64,000 bases of DNA from an uncultured Sphaerochaeta sp. (GCF_963666015.1 NZ_OY762555.1:744001-808000), one strand, 5' to 3'; numbered from the stretch's first letter, positions 18,070 to 27,489 are shown. Notes: generated by a model from the letters alone, not told the origin. Numbers and translations: made by a program.

Positions 18070-18839
18070 TGTGTCTTCTCCACTGATAGATATACATCTT
18101 CGAGCATGTCATCAAGGCTAAAGAATCCCTTGCGACCTGATGCGATCCAGGCAGCTGCCTGTACAGCGCCTACGGCAAAACCTTCCCGTGAGCGGGCTCT
18201 ATGTGTCAATTCGATGGTATCTTGCGGGCTGTCAAAATATACCGTATGGGTGCCAGGGACCCAGCCACCCCTGACAGAAGCAAGATGAATGGATTCGTCC
18301 TCCCTCTTATGGTGCAGGGTCTCCTTCTCCACTGAACGTTTGCTGGGATAGTTTTTCAACACCAAAGAGCCCAGCATCTCTGCAGTACCGGAGGGGCTGT
18401 CTGCCTTCTGTGCATGATGGATTTCCGTCAGGAATGGATCATAGAGACCGCTTTTAGCGAAAAGTCTGGAGGCTTCCTTCACCACCTGCATGAAGAGAGC
18501 AACTCCCAGTGAGTAGTTTCCGCTATAGATGATGGCACCACCAGCCTGTGCTGTGATCTCCTGCAATTCATGTATCCTGTCATACCAGCCTGTTGTCCCG
18601 ATGACAGCAGGAATGCCGAGCTTTGCATAGAGGATGATATGATCCACAACCACTGAGGGGTGGGTGAAATCGATGACTACTTCGCACTCGCTCAAGTGCT
18701 CGCTACTGACCTGATTTGCCGTGACTTCGCTCTCCTGACAGATTGGGTCAATAACAGCGGCAATCGTATGCCCCCGCTTCAAGGCTTCAGAGCGGATGAG
18801 TTTCCCCATCTTCCCAAATCCAACAATACCTACGCGCAT
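18066..18839 (-). CDS. dapB: 4-Hydroxy-tetrahydrodipicolinate reductase
   Basis: A 257-aa NAD(P)H-dependent reductase. The dinucleotide motif GFGKMG is at residues 7-12, with VIDFTHPS, GTTGW and the catalytic EIHHAQKADSPSGTA following. It is the first gene of the dap operon, with AGGAGG upstream of the ATG. The 89-bp AT-rich gap to topB may hold a promoter, but no clear one is seen. The gap is too short for a lysine riboswitch. Confidence 0.95.
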   Translation of the reverse strand: MRVGIVGFGKMGKLIRSEALKRGHTIAAVIDPICQESEVTANQVSSEHLSECEVVIDFTHPSVVVDHIILYAKLGIPAVIGTTGWYDRIHELQEITAQAGGAIIYSGNYSLGVALFMQVVKEASRLFAKSGLYDPFLTEIHHAQKADSPSGTAEMLGSLVLKNYPSKRSVEKETLHHKREDESIHLASVRGGWVPGTHTVYFDSPQDTIELTHRARSREGFAVGAVQAAAWIASGRKGFFSLDDMLEDVYLSVEKTQ

Positions 18840-18928
18840 ACACTCCTCCTGTGATGCAGGAAGAGTAGCAGAAAGTTACAAATATGTCTATAGTTTAACA
18901 AAATGTTTTTATTATAACAAATATTACC

Positions 18929-21250
18929 CTATTTTCTTTTCTTATCGCGTTTTTTTCGTTCCTCACTGGCCTTCAGGAAATCGGCAAAGCTCCCACCACC
19001 GGAGGGCACATCCTCTACTATATGTTTATTCTGCACAGGAGGTTTCCACCCTCCCCTGTCCTGATGCTCCTCCCTACGTGGGCCACGAAAAGCCAACTTG
19101 CTGGGCCGAACGACCTCGATGACAGTCTCCCACGTGAACTTGGGCCCCTTGTCATCATCAGGCAGGGAGAATGATTGCATTGCCGGTTTCTTTGTTACGG
19201 ATTTCTTCAATACAACACGTTTCTTGGTTCCATCAGCTGGAGTGCTTACACTCTTTGCCTTGACAACCATTTTCGCTGGCTTCTCCTTTCCAGGAACCAT
19301 GACCCGTTTCTTGATCTCCATCTCCTCATAGGAACAGGAGAGCCGCTGACAGAGAAAGTGATTCTGGCCGATATCATCAACCACCTTCATCATAGGCCCC
19401 TTGCAGAAAGGGCACTGTTTGGCATTGGGAAACTGTGGTGAGAACACCTCACTACTCTTGATGACCTCATCAACGAGTTTCACTGCGTGGGTTTTGATAT
19501 CCTCGAGGAAACGACGGCTATCCTCCTTGCCATCAGCGATTGCACCTAGGCGTTGTTCCCAGAGCCCGGTCAGCTCAGGGGAGCGAAGCTCTTCAGGGGC
19601 AAGACGTACCAACTCCCTTCCCTTGGGAGTGGGCACAAGTTCCTTTCCCTGACGTTCCACATAGTGGTTCTGGATCAATTTCTCGATGATGTCTGCACGG
19701 GTTGCTGGAGTTCCGAGCCCTCCTCCCAGCTGTTTCTTGAGTTTTGCATCCTCAACGAATCGTCCTGCATGCTCCATGGCAGAGAGCAGTGTTGCCTCCG
19801 TATACCGAGCAGGGGACACAGTGGAAAGCCTTCTCAGCTTCACACTGGAGATGGTCAGTGGGTCACCCTCCTTCAGGGAGAGCAAGAAGGGACTGGCCTC
19901 TTCCTCATCAGTAATCGAAGGCTGGGTACTGCGTTTGCCGATCACACGGGCAACATCTCTCCACCCCTGCGCAACAGGAAGGGTAAGACGGGTCTTGAAA
20001 CGTGAACCTTCCACATCAGCAATCACAGTGGTGGTCCGATAGGTGTAATCGGGGCTGAGCACTTCAAGGAAGCGAAGAACAATCAACTCCCAGAGAGCGC
20101 GCTCCCTGGCGTTCAGTCTGCCCAGATCAACGCGTTGCTCGGTTGGGATAATGGCATGGTGGTCACTCACCTTCAGATCCTGGACAAACCGCTCTTGGTC
20201 GACACGATACCCCTGTAACCGGTATACGCTGGCAAGACTGCCAAACGGGGTTGCATCAAGGGCCTGTAGGCGCTTTTCCAGTGTGGATACGATATCACTG
20301 GTTATGTAGCGGCTGTCCGTTCTTGGATAGGTCACAATCTTGTGCTGTTCATAGAGGGACTGCAGGGTGTCGAGTGTCTCCTTCGCACTGAAATCGAGGA
20401 GATTGTTTGCATCCCGTTGCAGTTCAGTCAGGTCATAGGCAAGCGGTGGTTGCTCAGTGCGCTCAACCGTCTCCAAGGAGGCAACCTGCCCTTTTTTCCC
20501 AGCAAGCTCCGCCTCCCTCTGCTTGGCACTCTTCTCATCATTGATCCTGATTGAGTCCTCTGTGGGGTAATAGGAGGCAGTAAAATCAGTGAAGTCGGCC
20601 TTGAGTGTCCAGTAGAACTGACCACTGAACGCTTCTATCTCATCCTCTTTCTGGGTCATCAGGGCAAGGGTTGGGGTTTGTACCCGCCCAGCCGAGAGCT
20701 TTGCATCGTAGTGACACGTCAAGGCCCTGGTGACATTCATCCCTATATACCAGTCAGCAGCAGCACGACTTTCTGCGGCTGCATACAAGTCGTCATAGAG
20801 TGTTGCATCCTTGAGGTTGCCGAATCCTTCCTTGATGGCACCTTCGGTCTGGCTGCTGATCCACAGCCGCTTGGCTTTTCCTTGGTAGTCTGCAAGCTTC
20901 ATGATCCAACGGGCAACCAACTCGCCTTCCCTTCCTGCATCAGTGGCGATGATTACGGAATCAACATCCTTGCGCTGGATGAGCTGTTTGACCACGGAAA
21001 ACTGTTCCTTGCTCTGTTCGATCACTTCCTGTTTCAAGACTGGTGGCAACATCGGAAGATCCCTCAGCGACCATCTTTTATAGCGGTCACTATAGGCAGC
21101 AGGTTGGGCAAGCTCCACCAGGTGTCCAAGTGCCCAGGTTACGATATAGTCATCCCCTTCGCGGTAGCCTTTCTCCGATTTCCAACAGTGCAAGACACGT
21201 CCGAGTTCCCTTCCGACGCTCGGCTTTTCAGCTAATACCAATTGTTTCAA
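18929..21250 (-). CDS. topB: DNA topoisomerase III
   Basis: A 773-aa type IA topoisomerase that decatenates and relaxes DNA. It has the TOPRIM start LVLAEKPSVGRELG, the acidic TDAGREGELVAR, SAGRVQTPTLAL and the active tyrosine in TYPRTDSRY. One zinc-finger-like segment (CPFC...CQRLSC) follows, then a basic, low-complexity tail of about 120 residues rich in Lys and Arg that is longer than in E. coli TopB. The start is TTG at 21250, supported by GGAGGAG six bases upstream. Confidence 0.93.
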   Translation of the reverse strand: MKQLVLAEKPSVGRELGRVLHCWKSEKGYREGDDYIVTWALGHLVELAQPAAYSDRYKRWSLRDLPMLPPVLKQEVIEQSKEQFSVVKQLIQRKDVDSVIIATDAGREGELVARWIMKLADYQGKAKRLWISSQTEGAIKEGFGNLKDATLYDDLYAAAESRAAADWYIGMNVTRALTCHYDAKLSAGRVQTPTLALMTQKEDEIEAFSGQFYWTLKADFTDFTASYYPTEDSIRINDEKSAKQREAELAGKKGQVASLETVERTEQPPLAYDLTELQRDANNLLDFSAKETLDTLQSLYEQHKIVTYPRTDSRYITSDIVSTLEKRLQALDATPFGSLASVYRLQGYRVDQERFVQDLKVSDHHAIIPTEQRVDLGRLNARERALWELIVLRFLEVLSPDYTYRTTTVIADVEGSRFKTRLTLPVAQGWRDVARVIGKRSTQPSITDEEEASPFLLSLKEGDPLTISSVKLRRLSTVSPARYTEATLLSAMEHAGRFVEDAKLKKQLGGGLGTPATRADIIEKLIQNHYVERQGKELVPTPKGRELVRLAPEELRSPELTGLWEQRLGAIADGKEDSRRFLEDIKTHAVKLVDEVIKSSEVFSPQFPNAKQCPFCKGPMMKVVDDIGQNHFLCQRLSCSYEEMEIKKRVMVPGKEKPAKMVVKAKSVSTPADGTKKRVVLKKSVTKKPAMQSFSLPDDDKGPKFTWETVIEVVRPSKLAFRGPRREEHQDRGGWKPPVQNKHIVEDVPSGGGSFADFLKASEERKKRDKKRK

Positions 21251-21355
21251 GATTCACTCCTCCACGAGGCAGACTATATATCCAAGGGATACCTCTGTGC
21301 AAGGGAAACCCAATTCCGGTTTTTGTTGTCCACAATATTTGCTATTAACAACCAT

Positions 21356-21384
21356 TTGACAGAATATCTCTTTTCAGATACGGT
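21356..21384 (+). promoter_or_regulatory. Promoter candidate for the iron-sulfur gene pair
   Basis: A perfect TTGACA is followed after 17 bp by a weak -10 (TACGGT), 43 bases before the ATG. It lies between the divergently transcribed topB and the ferredoxin-like gene. Confidence 0.4.
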
Positions 21385-21426
21385 TCTGAGATCATACACG
21401 AGAGAATTATCAAGGAAGAAAGCACT

Positions 21427-21681
21427 ATGGCATTTGACATCGCATCTTTTTTTGGTTTGAAACCAGCAGGGCCTAAAGAGCCAAAAGTATTGACCGTACT
21501 CACCCACCGTTGCCCACAGAACCACCGCTGCCCAGCAGTAGGAGTCTGCCCTTCCGGTGCCTTGAGCCAGAAAGGGTTTGCTGTACCCAAAGTAGACAAA
21601 AGGAAATGTACTGATTGCGGTAAATGCACTCGTTACTGCTTTCCCGGAGCCCTTAAAATGAAACGGAAGGAGGGTGCATGA
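21427..21681 (+). CDS. Ferredoxin-like iron-sulfur protein
   Basis: An 84-aa protein with a C-terminal 4Fe-4S motif CTDCGKCTRYC and a second group of cysteines (HRCPQNHRCPAVGVCP) that may bind another cluster in a variant arrangement. It is likely an electron carrier or a subunit working with the membrane 4Fe-4S protein encoded next, which it overlaps by four bases. The start follows AAGGAAG. Confidence 0.82.
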   Translation: MAFDIASFFGLKPAGPKEPKVLTVLTHRCPQNHRCPAVGVCPSGALSQKGFAVPKVDKRKCTDCGKCTRYCFPGALKMKRKEGA

Positions 21682-22247
21682 CCAAGCATTCAAAAGGATT
21701 GTTCCCAGGCCTTTTCATCATAACCCTTGCCTATTTTTCACTAGGTTTTATTTCCATACTCTTTGCCAACCTTGCAATTCTCTGCATGGCGCTTCCCTTC
21801 ATCCTGCTTGCTCGGGTTAAGAAAAAGGTATGGTGCCAGCGCTACTGCCCACGGGCAAGCTATCTCAACCAGATAGGGAAAAAGCATAATTGGGGTACAA
21901 ATCCTCAATTCATCACCAGTGGAAAAGCAAGATACGCTATGCTCTGGTACTTTGGACTGAATCTGATGTTCATAGCTGGCTCTACAATCCAGATAGCTAT
22001 GGAGAATATGGAGGCAATGCCGTACATACGTCTCTTCATTGCTATCCCGCTATTTCCCCTGCCACAGTTGCTGCAAGTAAGTGTACCACCGTTTCTCTTG
22101 CATCTCTCCTACCGATTCTATTCGATGATGCTCAGCACCACGATTCTTGCCAGCATCCTAGCCCTCATCTATCGTCCTCGCCTGTGGTGTGCCATCTGTC
22201 CGATTGGGACGCTCCAGGATAAAACCTTGTCCAGGATGAAGGAGTAG
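21678..22247 (+). CDS. 4Fe-4S membrane protein, NapH/polyferredoxin-like
   Basis: A 189-aa membrane protein with about five hydrophobic segments and two cysteine clusters on cytoplasmic loops: CQRYCPRASYL near residue 52 and CAICPIGTLQD near the C-terminus. This pattern occurs in NapH, NosR and CcoG-type proteins that pass electrons between quinones and ferredoxins. With the preceding small protein it could form a membrane redox module; the partner is unknown. About 200 bp of non-coding DNA follows in which I see nothing but the next promoter. Confidence 0.75.
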   Translation: MTKHSKGLFPGLFIITLAYFSLGFISILFANLAILCMALPFILLARVKKKVWCQRYCPRASYLNQIGKKHNWGTNPQFITSGKARYAMLWYFGLNLMFIAGSTIQIAMENMEAMPYIRLFIAIPLFPLPQLLQVSVPPFLLHLSYRFYSMMLSTTILASILALIYRPRLWCAICPIGTLQDKTLSRMKE

Positions 22248-22384
22248 CTATTACTACCCTACGCAAAGTTGGAGTCACACCATATTTTGCATAGCATTGA
22301 ATTATGTTAGCGCAATATAACTTGTAACCCATAGCAGACTATCGTTTTACATGCATCGCTATCAGTACAGATATCTCATATTCC

Positions 22385-22413
22385 TTGACTTGAATTGCAA
22401 GTAGGTATATAGT
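22385..22413 (+). promoter_or_regulatory. Strong sigma-70-type promoter of the small ferredoxin
   Basis: TTGACT, 17-bp spacer, TATAGT, with AAGGAG and an ATG downstream. A small dyad (ACTTG-N5-CAAGT) sits at the -35 end and could bind a regulator. Confidence 0.75.
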
Positions 22414-22436
22414 CAGAAGCAACGAAAACGAAGTAA

Positions 22437-22616
<180 letters not shown>

Positions 22617-22633
22617 GACAACAACTTAGACTG

Positions 22634-22666
22634 AGAGACAGCGTATGTTGCTGTCTCTTTTTTTTT
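22634..22666 (+). terminator. Terminator of the ferredoxin gene
   Basis: A perfect 9-bp stem (AGAGACAGC / GCTGTCTCT, 7-nt loop) is followed by an uninterrupted T-run. Confidence 0.92.
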
Positions 22667-22684
22667 ACTTGAGAAGGAACATAC

Positions 22685-23341
22685 ATGCAAAGTGAAATTA
22701 CGACCATCGGTGCCCCTGTCATGCTCATCGGCCTTCTTGTAGGCTTCTTTCTCTGTTTCTATGGGTATAAGACCAAGAGCTTGCTTGTAAGGCTTCGCAG
22801 TGTCGTCTCAGGATCGATTGTTTTTCTCTTCATTGCCTTGATGAGTTATGGACGGGAGTCCTTCATGCAGGTCCTGCAGAATCCCACACCCCTCAGCTCG
22901 CTTTGGAATGTCCTTTTCAATCCTTCTGATTATCGTGGTGTCCTACTCTACCTGATCTCCTTTGCCTCAGGGGGGCTGGTCCTGTTCCTCCTTGCAAGGA
23001 AGAAACAGAAGATTGTAGAGCTGGTTGTTGCTCTCTTTACGGCCGTTTCCATGAGCCTTATCATATTCTTCCTGCTCTTGAGTTTCCTTCCTCTCACCCC
23101 AAGTTTTATCGTGACAGCTGTAGCCTTGGTCGTCATTCTCTCATTCAGTATCACGCGATTTGAATCCTACATGGCCCTGGAAAGTGCCATCGCAGGATCC
23201 CTGATCGTTGCCTGGTTGCTTTCCCGTTTCTGGTATCTTCAGTTCTGGCTCTTCTTTGCTCTCTGGGCAATCCTCGCCTTCCTTGGCATTCTCAACCAAA
23301 TGCACATGCTGTCCAGGAGAAAGGAAGCAGAACATGCATGA
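22685..23341 (+). CDS. Hypothetical membrane protein
   Basis: A 218-aa protein with about seven transmembrane helices and short loops. I do not recognise the family. AAGGAA precedes the ATG. Its stop overlaps the xseA start by eight bases, so it leads the xseA-xseB-purU transcript. The C-terminal tail MLSRRKEAEHA is basic and cytoplasmic. Confidence 0.7.
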   Translation: MQSEITTIGAPVMLIGLLVGFFLCFYGYKTKSLLVRLRSVVSGSIVFLFIALMSYGRESFMQVLQNPTPLSSLWNVLFNPSDYRGVLLYLISFASGGLVLFLLARKKQKIVELVVALFTAVSMSLIIFFLLLSFLPLTPSFIVTAVALVVILSFSITRFESYMALESAIAGSLIVAWLLSRFWYLQFWLFFALWAILAFLGILNQMHMLSRRKEAEHA

Positions 23342-24518
23342 ACTGTTCCAAACTGATTTGACGGTCAGTGAGCTGACAAGTCTGATCAAGCGCACACTCG
23401 AGGAAGGTTTCTATGGATTGAAGGTCACAGGAGAAATTTCCAACTTCCGTCCTTCCTCAACCGGTCACTGGTTCTTCACCCTCAAGGATGCAAATTCCCA
23501 GATCAGTGCAGTAATGTTCAAGGGCAGTACCTGGAAGGTCGATTTTGCCCCATCTGAAGGAGACAAGGTAACGGTAACCGGCAACCTGGATGTATATGGG
23601 GCAAGAGGGACGTACCAGATCAAGTGTGAGAGCATGGAGAAGGCGGGACAAGGTGAGATACTTGCTCTGCTTGAGGCACGCAAGAGACGGTACGCAAACA
23701 AGGGGTATTTCGATGAATCATTGAAAAAGCCCATCCCCAGCCAGCCCCATCGCGTAGGTGTGGTAACCAGCGCAACTGGGGCAGCCCTGCAGGACATCCT
23801 CAATGTACTGAACCGTCGCTCACCATCCCTGGATGTCCTGGTCCTTCCTGCAGTTGTTCAGGGTGAGAGCAGTGCTACCTCCATCGCCAATCGCATCATG
23901 CAGGCAAACAGCCTCCTACTCTGTGATGTCTTGATCGTTGGACGTGGAGGAGGTTCCCTGGAAGATCTGCTTCCCTTCAGCGAGGAAGTGGTACTTGAGG
24001 CAATGCATGAATCAGAGATACCCATCATCAGTGCGGTAGGACATGAGATAGACTGGGCACTGTCTGACTATGTAGCAGACCTAAGAGCACCCACCCCTTC
24101 TGCTGCAGCTGAGCTGGTAAGCCAGGGATACCTCGATTTGAGGCAGAACCTGAGATCGCTGCAGGCAGAGATGCAGAAAGTCATGCAGCATCGCCTTACC
24201 CTTGCCACCCACCAACTGGGCAAGTTTGATACGAGACAAATTCATGCGATCATAGATAATCGGGAGTACCTGTTGGCTAACGCCAGCCAGAATCTCATCA
24301 ATGCCGGCCAGCAAAAAGTTTGGGAAACCCAAGCACGATATGAATCAGCGGCAAGAGAGTTGCAAGCCCTTTCTCCCCTTGCTATACTAGCGCGAGGCTA
24401 TGCAGCGGTCCAGAGCGAGAGTGGAACGCTCATCAAGAGCAAGGAACAGGCAACAATCGGGGAAGTCGTGCGTCTTACATTCGTTGATGGCAAGCGAACG
24501 GCACGGATAAAGGAGTAA
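23334..24518 (+). CDS. xseA: Exodeoxyribonuclease VII large subunit
   Basis: A 394-aa protein with the N-terminal OB fold (GEISNFRPSSTGHWFFTLKD) and the catalytic domain (VVTSATGAALQDI, VGRGGGSLEDL, SAVGHEIDWALSDYVADLRAPTPSAAAEL), then a coiled-coil tail that holds XseB subunits. It degrades single-stranded DNA from both ends. The start overlaps the preceding gene; GGAAG lies upstream. Confidence 0.95.
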   Translation: MHELFQTDLTVSELTSLIKRTLEEGFYGLKVTGEISNFRPSSTGHWFFTLKDANSQISAVMFKGSTWKVDFAPSEGDKVTVTGNLDVYGARGTYQIKCESMEKAGQGEILALLEARKRRYANKGYFDESLKKPIPSQPHRVGVVTSATGAALQDILNVLNRRSPSLDVLVLPAVVQGESSATSIANRIMQANSLLLCDVLIVGRGGGSLEDLLPFSEEVVLEAMHESEIPIISAVGHEIDWALSDYVADLRAPTPSAAAELVSQGYLDLRQNLRSLQAEMQKVMQHRLTLATHQLGKFDTRQIHAIIDNREYLLANASQNLINAGQQKVWETQARYESAARELQALSPLAILARGYAAVQSESGTLIKSKEQATIGEVVRLTFVDGKRTARIKE

Positions 24519-24520
24519 AG

Positions 24521-24730
24521 ATGAGTTTTGAATCGGATGTCAAAAGAATCGAGGAGATAGCTCAGAAACTCAACCAGATGGAGACTTCTCTTGAGGAGAG
24601 CCTTTCCTTGTTCGAGGAAGGCATGCGCCTATCCAAGGCACTGGAGAACACACTCTCTGAGGCCAAACGCAAAGTAGAGGTCATTCTCTCAGAAGACTTA
24701 ACGGAAGCAGAAACAACAGTACTCGAATAA
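24521..24730 (+). CDS. xseB: Exodeoxyribonuclease VII small subunit
   Basis: A 69-aa helical hairpin protein with the XseB pattern LNQMETSLEESLSLFEEGMRL. It binds along the XseA coiled coil. It starts two bases after the xseA stop, with AAGGAG upstream. Confidence 0.93.
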   Translation: MSFESDVKRIEEIAQKLNQMETSLEESLSLFEEGMRLSKALENTLSEAKRKVEVILSEDLTEAETTVLE

Positions 24731-24742
24731 AGGCAGACATAC

Positions 24743-25615
24743 ATGGCGAGCAAACAGAAGAAAATCATCTTCCTCATCCAGTGTGAGGATCGTAAGGGCA
24801 TACTGAGCGCAACTTCAACCTGGTTCTACCAGCGTTCCTACAACATCCTGCATTGTCAGCAACATACAGACAACACCGAGGGGCGGTATTTCATGCGCAT
24901 TGAACTGGATATGTCTGACCTGAAAACCACCCGTAAGCAACTGGAAGAGGATTTCTCAGTCTTTGCCGAAGAGTACAATCTCTCTTGGGAGTGTCACTAC
25001 AGCGACTATCGATCCAGGATGGCCATCCTGGTGAGCAAGACCAGCCACTGTCTCTACGATCTTATCGCCAGGAAGGATGAAGGGGATCTCCAGTGTGACA
25101 TTCCCTTGATCATCAGCAATCATCCCGACCTAGAGATCATTGCCAATCAGTTCAGGATTCCTTTCTACTATCTCCCAGTCACTCCAGAGACCAAGGCAGA
25201 GCAGGAGATCAAGGTACGTACATTGCTCAAGCGTTTTGATATTGATGTAGTTGTACTTGCACGTTATATGCAGATTCTCTCTTCGGATTTTATTGATGAA
25301 TGGCAGGGGAAGATTATCAACATCCATCATGGCTTCCTCCCGGCCTTCCAAGGGGCAAATCCCTATCGCAGGGCGTATGAGCGTGGAGTAAAAATGATTG
25401 GAGCAACCGCACACTATGCCAGTGAGGACCTAGACCAAGGGCCTATCATTGAACAGGATGTAGTGAGAGTCAACCACGAGCTGGGACCATCCGGCCTCAG
25501 GGATGTTGGGAAGGATGTGGAGCGAAGGGTCCTTGCAAAAGGGGTACAAGCACATCTGGAAAGCCGAATCATCATCTTCAAGAACCGAACAATCGTCTTT
25601 AGCTCAGAGCAATAA
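24743..25615 (+). CDS. purU: Formyltetrahydrofolate deformylase
   Basis: A 290-aa enzyme that hydrolyses 10-formyl-THF to THF and formate. It has an N-terminal ACT domain (CEDRKGILSATSTW) and a C-terminal formyltransferase-like domain with VVLARYMQILS, the catalytic Asn-His in NIHHGFLPAFQGANPY and Asp in SEDLDQGPIIEQD. It is the last gene of the xse transcript and is followed by a strong hairpin. Confidence 0.94.
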   Translation: MASKQKKIIFLIQCEDRKGILSATSTWFYQRSYNILHCQQHTDNTEGRYFMRIELDMSDLKTTRKQLEEDFSVFAEEYNLSWECHYSDYRSRMAILVSKTSHCLYDLIARKDEGDLQCDIPLIISNHPDLEIIANQFRIPFYYLPVTPETKAEQEIKVRTLLKRFDIDVVVLARYMQILSSDFIDEWQGKIINIHHGFLPAFQGANPYRRAYERGVKMIGATAHYASEDLDQGPIIEQDVVRVNHELGPSGLRDVGKDVERRVLAKGVQAHLESRIIIFKNRTIVFSSEQ

Positions 25616-25637
25616 GAAAGTCTTCTGTCTTTCCGTA

Positions 25638-25668
25638 TGAAGAACGCACCGAAATGGTGCGTTCTTCA
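25638..25668. terminator. Perfect hairpin between convergent purU and amt genes
   Basis: A 13-bp perfect stem (TGAAGAACGCACC and its complement, 5-nt loop) lies between two converging genes. Neither side has a T-run, so it may act as a bidirectional, possibly Rho-assisted, terminator. Confidence 0.6.
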
Positions 25669-25684
25669 TATACTGGGTCAATTG

Positions 25685-27358
25685 TTATTCGGGAACCACT
25701 TCGTCCTGCAGAGCATCGTACCCTTCCTCACCGGTACGTACCTTGACGACATTGTCAACCGTGTACACAAAGATCTTGCCATCTCCGACATGTCCGGTAT
25801 ACAGGGCTTTCTTTGCAGTCTCGATCACAGTCCGTACAGGGACCTTGCTTACCACCGTCTCAACCTGCATCTTGGGAAGCAAGGTTGGAGAGACTGGCAC
25901 CCCTCGGTAGTACTCCTTCTGACCTTTCTGCATTCCACAGCCCATTACCTGGGTCAGCGTCATTCCCATAACCCCAATATCATTCAAGGCCTCCTTGAGA
26001 GCGTTGAACTTGCTCTGGCGACTGACAATTACCACTTTATACATTTCGGCATCCCGTGAAGGGGGAGAAGCAGGTGGAACTTTGTTTACCACTGGAATCG
26101 CCTCATCGATGGATGCCGTGGATTTGAATCCGGCTACAATGGGCATGAAGTCAGCATAGCTGGATGCAAGGCCATGTTCCTCGAGGTCCAAACCTGCAAT
26201 TTCCTCTTCCTTGCTGACACGCAGTCCTACTGTCTTCTTGATAAGGAAGAAAATCAATCCCATGGTCAGGGAAACCCACAGCATTACAGAGAGAACACCA
26301 ACACTCTGGATACCCAGTAGGCTGAGGCCTCCACCATAGAAGAATCCACCATCGAGCGCAAACAACCCTGTAAGAATAGTGCCCAGTGCACCACAAACCC
26401 CATGCACAGAGATAGCACCAACCGGGTCATCAATGTGTACTACTTTCTCAAAGAATTCGACAGAGAACACAACCACAATGCCGCTGATGATTCCTATGAG
26501 TGCAGCACCTACGGGAGAGACTGCATCACAACCTGCAGTAATGGCAACAAGGCCCGCGAGCGCACCGTTGAGTGTCATGGAGACATCCGGCTTCTTATAC
26601 CGAACCCAGGTAAGGAGCATGGTAGCAATAGCTGCAAAAGCTGCAGCAAGGTTCGTGGTTATCATGATGGTAGACGTGGAGACAATTGCCTCATCACCGG
26701 TAAGAGAGAGGGAGGAACCACCATTGAAGCCAAACCAACAGAACCAGAGAATGAACACTCCCAGCGCACCAAGGGTCAAGCTGTGCCCTGGGATTGCCTT
26801 TGCATTACCCTTCTCGTCATACTTGTCAATCCTTGCACCGATGATCTTAGCTCCCCAGAAGGCTGCAACACCACCGACCATATGCACTGCGGTAGAACCT
26901 GCAAAATCATGGAATCCCAGGGTTGAGAGCCAACCACCTCCCCAAATCCAGTGTCCACTAATCGGATAAATGACTGCACTGATCACAATTGAATACAGGC
27001 AGTAGGAGGAAAACTTGGTCCGCTCTGCCATTGCACCACTCACAATGGTGGCCGCCGTTGCACAGAATACGGTCTGAAAGATCAAGAATGCTGCAGTAGG
27101 GATATTTGAGTCGTATGAGCCACGGACAAACAGATCAAGGGACCCTATGAAGGGATTGCTTCCCCCGAACATCAACGAGAATCCCAGAATCCAGAACACC
27201 GCACTTCCCAGACTGAAGTCCATAAGGTTCTTCATGATGATATTTCCGGCATTCTTCGCCCTGGTGAAACCAGTCTCAACCATGGCAAACCCAGCCTGCA
27301 TGAAAAACACCAATACAGAGCCCAACAACACCCACAAGGTGTCTACCGATACGAACAT
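25685..27358 (-). CDS. Ammonium transporter fused to a PII (GlnK/GlnB) domain
   Basis: A 557-aa protein. Residues 1 to about 405 are an AmtB channel with eleven helices (start LWVLLGSVLVFFMQAGFAMVE; FAGSTAVHMVGG; signature region ISVHGVCGALGTI). After a linker, residues 439-557 are a complete PII domain with the T-loop QKGQKEYYRG and the C-terminal ATP-site GDGKIFVYTVDNVVKVRTGEEG. In other bacteria PII binds Amt as a separate protein and blocks the channel when nitrogen is sufficient; here the gate is covalently attached. The position equal to Tyr51, the uridylylation site, is valine. GGGGG lies upstream of the ATG. Confidence 0.93.
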   Translation of the reverse strand: MFVSVDTLWVLLGSVLVFFMQAGFAMVETGFTRAKNAGNIIMKNLMDFSLGSAVFWILGFSLMFGGSNPFIGSLDLFVRGSYDSNIPTAAFLIFQTVFCATAATIVSGAMAERTKFSSYCLYSIVISAVIYPISGHWIWGGGWLSTLGFHDFAGSTAVHMVGGVAAFWGAKIIGARIDKYDEKGNAKAIPGHSLTLGALGVFILWFCWFGFNGGSSLSLTGDEAIVSTSTIMITTNLAAAFAAIATMLLTWVRYKKPDVSMTLNGALAGLVAITAGCDAVSPVGAALIGIISGIVVVFSVEFFEKVVHIDDPVGAISVHGVCGALGTILTGLFALDGGFFYGGGLSLLGIQSVGVLSVMLWVSLTMGLIFFLIKKTVGLRVSKEEEIAGLDLEEHGLASSYADFMPIVAGFKSTASIDEAIPVVNKVPPASPPSRDAEMYKVVIVSRQSKFNALKEALNDIGVMGMTLTQVMGCGMQKGQKEYYRGVPVSPTLLPKMQVETVVSKVPVRTVIETAKKALYTGHVGDGKIFVYTVDNVVKVRTGEEGYDALQDEVVPE

Positions 27359-27380
27359 ACGCTACCCCCTAAATACCGAA

Positions 27381-27414
27381 AGGGTGCACGATGGAAATCC
27401 ACCGTACACCCTTG
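27381..27414 (-). promoter_or_regulatory. Leader hairpin just upstream of the amt gene
   Basis: A 15-bp stem with two mismatches and an ATTT loop ends about 22 bases before the amt start codon, close to its ribosome site. It lies inside the leader made from the promoter at 27490-27519, so it may control translation or attenuation. Confidence 0.5.
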
Positions 27415-27445
27415 TACGCCTGCCCAACGGACAGCAGAACGAAGA

Positions 27446-27477
27446 AAGGGCGATGCGGATTACTCCACATCGCCCTT
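27446..27477 (-). promoter_or_regulatory. First amt leader hairpin / possible terminator
   Basis: A perfect 10-bp stem (AAGGGCGATG / CATCGCCCTT) followed on the minus strand by a short T-rich stretch. It could terminate the aminopeptidase transcript, but it also lies a few bases downstream of the predicted amt transcription start and so could attenuate amt. Confidence 0.5.
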
Positions 27478-27489
27478 GACGTTTCACCC

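Noticed and set aside
18840..18928. Lysine riboswitch or T-box upstream of dapB
   Set aside because: The gap to topB is only 89 bp, AT-rich, and without the needed helices.
26379..26969. 196-codon frame on the plus strand inside the ammonium transporter gene
   Set aside because: Antisense shadow of a clearly conserved gene; low-complexity Pro/Thr-rich product with no family features.
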